A DNA stretch of 49,184 nt. It comes from Salegentibacter tibetensis. GTDB lineage: Bacteria; Bacteroidota; Bacteroidia; Flavobacteriales; Flavobacteriaceae. The stretch's first letter is position 1, and each line of letters starts with the position of its first letter. A model generated the notes under the pieces. That model had not been told where the DNA came from. It saw only the letters and a program-made list of their open reading frames with translations, and did no database searches. Location: the NCBI RefSeq assembly GCF_020164485.1, contig NZ_JAIQZA010000033.1, forward strand, positions 1 to 49,184. Reading direction: 5' to 3'. Below, in pieces: positions 44,347 through 49,184 of the stretch. A program made the position numbers and the translations under genes.

Positions 44347-46518
44347 CTAAAATTGTTTTGGGATCGTAAAATAAAAGCTACTCCCTTTACCATATTCGGA
44401 ATCCACCCATATTTCGCCCCCAAAATTCTCTACGATCTTTTTACAAATTGCCAAACCAATTCCTGTTCCTTCATATTCTTCACGCTGATGCAAGCGCTGG
44501 AAAATCACGAATATCTTTTCCGTGAATTCCTTTTCAATTCCAATACCGTTATCGCTTATTCTAAACTCCCAGTACTTATCCTTTTCTAAAGCCGAAACTT
44601 TAATTTTTGGAGGCCTGTCTTTTGAATAATACTTTAAAGCATTCCCAATTAAATTTGAAAACAGCTGTCTTAAAAGTGGTTCTTCAACTTTCAACGTAGG
44701 AAGCTGATCTATTATGATTTCGGCTTTTTTCTCTTCGATACATTTTTTCTGAAGTGATAAGACTTCAGAAACCAAATCCTCAATATTCACCACAGTTACC
44801 GTATGCTCCAGCCTGCCCACCCTGGAATATTCGAGCAGATCTAAAATTATTTGCCGCATACGGGTTGCACCATCGTGCGCAAAATAAATATACTGCTGCG
44901 CTTTTTCATCCAGTTTATGGTTATATTTTTTCTTCAGCTGACTGAGAAAACTAGTGACCATTCTAAGCGGCTCCTGGAGATCGTGTGAGGCGATATAAGC
45001 AAATTGTTCCAGTTCTTTATTAGATAGAGCCAGCTCTTCCGCGTGCTTTCGCAATTGATTATTTAGGTCTTCCAGGGCTTTTTCTTTTTCTTTAATTTCA
45101 GTGATATTTCTTGAAATTCCCACTAAACCTTTCTTATTATCCCCGAATTTAACAGGAACCTTAGTCAATAGCGTATATTCCTGATCACCATTAAAATTCT
45201 TTACAATATCGCCACGATTTATCACAGGAATCCCCTGATTCATAACCCGGGCGTTATCCTGAATAATTCCCTCTGCTTCTTCTTTCGGAAAATAATCTGC
45301 CGGAGTCAGACCCAAGCTTTTTTGTTCGTTTTCCACCCCAATGTAATTCTTATAAAAACTATGATTAGTTAAAATCGTTTCATGTTTTTCGTTTACCACA
45401 AAAATACGATCGGGGATATAGTCTATAATTGCCCGAAACATATTACGCTCCTCCCGTAGTTTCTGTTTTATATTTAGTTGTTGGGTTATATCCTTTGCTA
45501 TGCCGTAAACCCCGGTTATTTTTCCATTTACATAAATAGGAAAATTGGTCACATCCAGAACTTTTTTTGTGCCTTTTAGACTTTCAAAATTTGTTTGATA
45601 GTGTTGTATTTCACCAGAAGCTGCCTTGGTAAAATGAGCCATCACCCGGGCACGATCTTCTGCAGGGATTAAAGGCAGAAATGTCATATCCAGTAATTCC
45701 TCCCTCGATGCCTCACTAAGTTTTGTAGCACCATTATTAAGGCTTAAAAAATTCCCTTCCAGATCGAAAGAATACACCGCATCAGGATTATAATCGAATA
45801 AAGACTGAAATGCCTGCTTGCTATTTTCTGCAATTAACTCCTGATTTTTTCTATCTGAAATATCTACAATCGTAGTACTGGTTCTTTTTTCCCCCTTATG
45901 AGTGGTAAAAATAACTGAATGCACTTCACAGGGAAAAGTCTCCCCATTTTTCTTAATTCCTGTTAATTCCCGTCTTATTTCCCCGGCTTCATTTCTTTGC
46001 TTTACCGCTTTTTCTAAATCGATGTTTTTTTGAATTATATCTTCCCGACCTAAACCGATAAGCTCTTCAAAAGTATAGCCGAACATTCTACAAGCTGCTT
46101 TGTTAACATCTAATATTGGTCCAGCAGGATCGGTTAAGAAAATTGCCAGGGACGAATTTTCAAGAATATTTCTAAGCTGAATTATATTTTCAGACGATGA
46201 GGACTCTTTTTTGGAAGTCAATTTTAAACATATAGAAAAGCCATCAATATTTGCTTTAGCATCCAAACAAGGGCTACTTGATAATTCTATATCTTTTGTT
46301 GCTGAAAAAGAAAAAGCATTATAAAAAGCTCCTTCATTTTTTTTAAAATCACTTTTGAAGTTTTCTAAAAGTTTTTGAGGAAAAACCTGGTCAATACTTA
46401 AACCTATCTTTAATTGTTTATTGAGATTTTCCTTTAAGAATTCTTCCGCAGAGGGATTCCAGGTTATAAGTTCAAAATTATGATTGATTTTTAAAATGGG
46501 CGTAGCTATTTGCTTCAT
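44347..46518 (-). CDS. multi-PAS sensor histidine kinase
   Basis: A 723-residue soluble kinase with no membrane segments. It carries about four PAS domains (roughly 1-95, 110-230, 235-350 and 360-480), a HisKA domain with His512 in [13 protein letters not shown], and a HATPase domain (about 615-720) with NLIGNALKYYS, DNGIGIE and GTGIGLAICKK. Its H-box resembles that of the CheB-CheR kinase at the other end of the window. It is first of the three-gene cluster with the PAS relay protein and a lone receiver. The sensed signal is unknown; PAS cofactors cannot be assigned from sequence. Confidence 0.92.
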   Translation of the reverse strand: MKQIATPILKINHNFELITWNPSAEEFLKENLNKQLKIGLSIDQVFPQKLLENFKSDFKKNEGAFYNAFSFSATKDIELSSSPCLDAKANIDGFSICLKLTSKKESSSSENIIQLRNILENSSLAIFLTDPAGPILDVNKAACRMFGYTFEELIGLGREDIIQKNIDLEKAVKQRNEAGEIRRELTGIKKNGETFPCEVHSVIFTTHKGEKRTSTTIVDISDRKNQELIAENSKQAFQSLFDYNPDAVYSFDLEGNFLSLNNGATKLSEASREELLDMTFLPLIPAEDRARVMAHFTKAASGEIQHYQTNFESLKGTKKVLDVTNFPIYVNGKITGVYGIAKDITQQLNIKQKLREERNMFRAIIDYIPDRIFVVNEKHETILTNHSFYKNYIGVENEQKSLGLTPADYFPKEEAEGIIQDNARVMNQGIPVINRGDIVKNFNGDQEYTLLTKVPVKFGDNKKGLVGISRNITEIKEKEKALEDLNNQLRKHAEELALSNKELEQFAYIASHDLQEPLRMVTSFLSQLKKKYNHKLDEKAQQYIYFAHDGATRMRQIILDLLEYSRVGRLEHTVTVVNIEDLVSEVLSLQKKCIEEKKAEIIIDQLPTLKVEEPLLRQLFSNLIGNALKYYSKDRPPKIKVSALEKDKYWEFRISDNGIGIEKEFTEKIFVIFQRLHQREEYEGTGIGLAICKKIVENFGGEIWVDSEYGKGSSFYFTIPKQF

Positions 46519-46548
46519 TGGGGCGAAGTTTAAAATTGCTGATGTTTT

Positions 46549-47907
46549 TTATAAAAACGATTTGGAAATAGATATACCGGCACCAAAATTAGGGCCGTCA
46601 ATTTCACTAAAATCAGTCCCCAGCTGAAGGTTTAGATTTACTATATTTTGTAAAAGACTTAGGTCAAGATAGGTAGAAAGAACGTGGTGCTCGGTGATGT
46701 TTCCTCCTCCTTTTGCTCCATAATTTTGCCTAAAACTCCCCAGAAATCTATACGGAACTTTCTTAAAAGCCATTCCGCTTAAACCAATATGATGGGCAAC
46801 TATTTTATTGTTGTTTATTCTGAAACGATCCGGTCCAAGTGTGATAAATGGAAGTCCCAGGACACGATTTTCATAGGTCCAGCCAGAACGGTACAAATTA
46901 TTATTAAAGTAATTATCTTCCCCATCGGAAGTTGGGAAGTTTTTACTCTGGTTTTTGGTATAATAAAACTCATACATTACCGCCTGAAACCAGGAGTCTA
47001 CAGGCGCCGCAGGGTCTTCTATAAAAATCCCGTAACGGCCATCGGGGGTATTTCTAAGAACGCTTCCCGAACCATCTTCAAATAAATGATTATAAATAAT
47101 TTCAAGATTATAACCGGCTAAAATAGTTTTGATATTTATCTCGTAACTCCCCAGGTGGTTTCCAAGTCCGTTGATTTCTTGTTCTGAAATACCATCGCCG
47201 GTATCTTCTCCAACTCCTCTGGCGGTTACTACCCTTGTATAGGCCTCGAAATCTGAAGGTAAATCCCCAAGCTCGGGGTGAGTGCCTCCCCATTGCACAA
47301 AATGCCTTAAACCCGCTGAAATTTGAAAACCGGGCGAAGATCTATAGACTAAATGGAAACTTTTATGATGAATACGGGTATTCTCTACATAGCGATCATC
47401 GTCCATAAAATATTCTTCCAGGGAAGCCTCAAAACCAAATCCGCTGTTGTTTTTAAAAAATACAGGTCGCTTTGTAAAAAGTCGAATTCCGGGAAGTGGC
47501 CTCGCATTTAGAGACCATAAAATACTTTGGTTGGTGGCGCTTAACCCACGATACATTTCTTTGCGCTGTTTGCGGCCGGCAACAACCCCCAGCCAGGAAT
47601 TATTAAAAGCCAGATAGGCTTCGTCTAATTGCAGTTTATCAGCATATCCATCCTGATAAAGGGCTCCCAGGCCCAATTCTAAATTTGAATTTTCAGAAAG
47701 ATTATATAGCGCAAAGGCATTTATAAGGCCAGAAAAATTGGTGAGTTCATCTATTCTTCCTCTTTGATTGGTATGCATCCAAAAAGGAGAATTTTCTTCA
47801 CTAAACAATAAGCCGTTTGTATTTATATTACCCCGGAAGTCTAGTTCCTGAGCATTCACCGATAAGACGAAAGCCACAAATAGGAGTGTAAGTAGTTTTT
47901 GTTTCAT
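46549..47907 (-). CDS. Wzi-family capsule assembly outer-membrane protein
   Basis: A 452-residue exported beta-barrel protein with a signal peptide (MKQKLLTLLFVAFVLSVNAQ). It has alternating aromatic/polar strands throughout, for instance NLELGLGALYQDG and FQISAGLRHFVQWGG, and ends with Phe-Leu as barrel proteins often do. The opening FSEENSPFWMHTNQRGRID is typical of the Bacteroidota 'capsule assembly Wzi' family. E. coli Wzi anchors capsule at the cell surface. It is divergent from a CpsB/YwqE-like phosphatase, so this may be the edge of a polysaccharide export locus continuing beyond the window. Confidence 0.88.
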   Translation of the reverse strand: MKQKLLTLLFVAFVLSVNAQELDFRGNINTNGLLFSEENSPFWMHTNQRGRIDELTNFSGLINAFALYNLSENSNLELGLGALYQDGYADKLQLDEAYLAFNNSWLGVVAGRKQRKEMYRGLSATNQSILWSLNARPLPGIRLFTKRPVFFKNNSGFGFEASLEEYFMDDDRYVENTRIHHKSFHLVYRSSPGFQISAGLRHFVQWGGTHPELGDLPSDFEAYTRVVTARGVGEDTGDGISEQEINGLGNHLGSYEINIKTILAGYNLEIIYNHLFEDGSGSVLRNTPDGRYGIFIEDPAAPVDSWFQAVMYEFYYTKNQSKNFPTSDGEDNYFNNNLYRSGWTYENRVLGLPFITLGPDRFRINNNKIVAHHIGLSGMAFKKVPYRFLGSFRQNYGAKGGGNITEHHVLSTYLDLSLLQNIVNLNLQLGTDFSEIDGPNFGAGISISKSFL

Positions 47908-47983
47908 AAGTAGGCGTTAAGTCATTTTAAATATGCTTAATTCGATTTAAAAATATGTAATTTTATACTCCTAAAACTTAGAA

Positions 47984-48715
47984 ATGCTATCCATTTTTCA
48001 GAAAAAAATATTTTTAGCCGATTTATTGGAAGGTTTTACCGATTTCCATAATCACTTATTGCCCGGAATAGATGATGGTGCGAAAAATGTGGAGGATTCT
48101 ATAGCAATGATTAAGCGATTTAATGAATTTGGAGTAAAGAATTTTATAGCCAGCCCTCACGTTATGGGGGAATTCTATCCCAATACTCCAGATACTATTC
48201 TTCCGGCGTTAGAACAGGTAAAAAAGGAACTACCGGATGGAAATTCGATTAAAGCCGCGGGAGAATATATGATGGATCAATTTTTAATAGATCAGCTGGA
48301 AAAGGAAAATGTTTTGAACGTGGTAGATAAGTATGTTTTGGTTGAAATGTCTTATTTCCAGGCACCGATTAATTTAGCCGAAATTTTATTTAAAATTCAA
48401 AATAGAAACCTAAAACCGATTCTGGCTCATCCCGAACGATATGCGTTTTACCACGGAAGTAACCTTAATAAGTATGAGGATTTAAAAGCCCGGGGCTGTA
48501 GTTTTCAACTGAATATGTTATCACTTACTCCGCATTATGGAATCAGTATGCAGAAAACAGCATTCCAGCTCCTTGAAAGCGGCATGATAGATTTTATTAG
48601 CAGCGATGCCCACCGTATGGAACACCTGGAAAAAATTGGGAATATAAAACTCAAGAAAAAGCAACTCCACTTGATTGAGCCTGTTATTGAAAATTCTAAA
48701 GCTTTGTTTGTTTGA
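47984..48715 (+). CDS. CpsB/YwqE-type PHP-family tyrosine phosphatase
   Basis: A 243-residue metal-dependent PHP-fold phosphatase. The metal motif H-x-H is in FTDFHNHLLPGIDDGAKN (about 17-34); further ligands are in ASPHVMG, LAHPERY and SSDAHRME. Such enzymes dephosphorylate tyrosine kinases of the Wzc/CpsD type that control capsule or exopolysaccharide export. The neighbouring Wzi-like gene supports that role. The N-terminus has no signal peptide, so it acts in the cytosol. Confidence 0.9.
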   Translation: MLSIFQKKIFLADLLEGFTDFHNHLLPGIDDGAKNVEDSIAMIKRFNEFGVKNFIASPHVMGEFYPNTPDTILPALEQVKKELPDGNSIKAAGEYMMDQFLIDQLEKENVLNVVDKYVLVEMSYFQAPINLAEILFKIQNRNLKPILAHPERYAFYHGSNLNKYEDLKARGCSFQLNMLSLTPHYGISMQKTAFQLLESGMIDFISSDAHRMEHLEKIGNIKLKKKQLHLIEPVIENSKALFV

Positions 48716-48760
48716 TCCTTCACTTGAAAGTGCATTCGTGGCAAAAAAATAAAATCATAA

Positions 48761-48863
48761 GGTCATTGCGATGGAGGCACGACTGAAGCAAAATATGTTG
48801 GTTCATTCAGCAGATTACCACGTCACAATTCTACTTTCGTAAAATTATTCCTCGCAATGACGG
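48761..48863. repeat. palindromic intergenic repeat (GTCATTGCGA...TCGCAATGAC)
   Basis: A 10-bp perfect terminal inverted repeat encloses GGAGGCACGACTGAAGCAA and AGATTACCACGTC, motifs that recall widespread Bacteroidota/bacterial intergenic repeats. Non-coding. Confidence 0.65.
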
Positions 48864-48942
48864 TTAAATTAAAAAGAAGGAGTCCAAGAATCAAAAGCTA
48901 AGTCTTCAAAATATTCCTGAATTGATGGCTTTTTAGTTATCA

Positions 48943-49072
48943 GTCCCGATAGCCATCGGGATGTATCGAGAAGTGCCATGGATTTACAACTTCTATTGGG
49001 TCTCGATACTGCGCTATTTTCGCTTAAGGTTCAAATACCGCAACTCGACCTGACGGGCCGTCACTTCGATTT
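48943..49072. repeat. repeat sequence adjoining the IS110-type transposase end
   Basis: TCCCGATAGCCATCGGGA hairpin followed by GTCTCGATACTGCGCTATTT and ACTCGACCTGACGGG, resembling dispersed 'CTCGACCTGAC' repeats. It may be the target into which the element inserted, or in part the element's own non-coding end. The 354-base stretch from 48719 holds only these repeats. Confidence 0.45.
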
Positions 49073-49184
49073 CTATGACAAAACCAAGCGATTTTGGTAA
49101 TATGTTTTGTTTTTAACCAATGCCATAGCAATGTGGATTAACTTGTTTCTTACTGCATTTAATACGCTCATTTTATTTTTCCCT
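49073..49184 (-). mobile_element. C-terminal fragment of an IS110-family-like transposase
   Basis: A frame open to the window edge, ending in a stop at 49073-49075. It encodes the last 36 or so residues, including GKNKMSVLNAVRNKLI and ALVKNKTYYQ. This resembles the C-terminal end of IS110/IS116/IS902 transposases (G-K-x-K-M/S...NAVRNKL...). The catalytic regions lie outside the window, so completeness cannot be judged. Confidence 0.55.

Overview
The window reads as chromosomal DNA of a marine-type flavobacterium (Bacteroidota, Flavobacteriaceae, in the Gramella/Salegentibacter range by gene content). It is AT-rich and its promoters resemble the Bacteroidota TTTG/TAnnTTTG type. Gene content also fits: PUA-less ProB, a Wzi-type capsule barrel, lipoprotein M61 and S10 peptidases, and PAS-rich kinases. 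I see no tRNA, rRNA or CRISPR array. Genus is inference; no marker gene is present.

Layout. 1-4.6 kb: a heme oxygenase-like protein and a CheB-CheR-PAS-histidine kinase fusion. 4.8-8 kb: an MlaE-MlaF-MlaD lipid-transport operon behind a strong 5' hairpin. 8.2-16.8 kb: a stress block with a zinc-ribbon protein, a TerB-like protein, a Crp/Fnr regulator with a degenerate receiver domain, Hsp20, a frameshifted WG-repeat protein, and a five-gene operon (three tandem universal stress proteins, an ATP-cone/nuclease fusion, a beta-CASP metallo-hydrolase). 17.1-20.1 kb: proC-proB-proA behind a structured leader. 20.4-30.2 kb: M61 peptidase, a KefB-type antiporter convergent with a SulP/carbonic-anhydrase-like fusion, an ABC1/UbiB kinase and an S10 peptidase. 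30.7-35.7 kb: thrA-thrB-thrC on the minus strand, with a likely Thr/Ile-rich leader peptide. 35.8-39.8 kb: a MoxR-type ATPase and a VWA protein, separated by three tandem 417-bp copies of a DUF559 nuclease gene. 40.1-46.5 kb: PAP2 phosphatase, an EEP-family protein and a three-gene phosphorelay cluster. 46.5-49.2 kb: Wzi-like barrel, CpsB/YwqE-type PHP phosphatase, intergenic repeats, and the C-terminal end of an IS110-type transposase running off the window.

The most coherent new signal is a Crp/Fnr-like box, AACTGAT-N4-ATCAT. It occurs upstream of mlaE, the TerB-like gene, hsp20 and the universal-stress operon, each time exactly 24 bases before a TAnnTTTG-like -7 element; a half-conserved copy precedes the crp/fnr gene itself. 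This suggests a local regulon, probably for low oxygen or stress, controlled by the encoded regulator.

Other notable points are the mosaic DUF559 triplication in which one copy has lost a conserved Asp, the thr leader peptide, the proC leader with competing stems, a +1 frameshift in the WG-repeat gene, and several families of palindromic intergenic repeats, including a 505-bp region bounded by imperfect inverted repeats.
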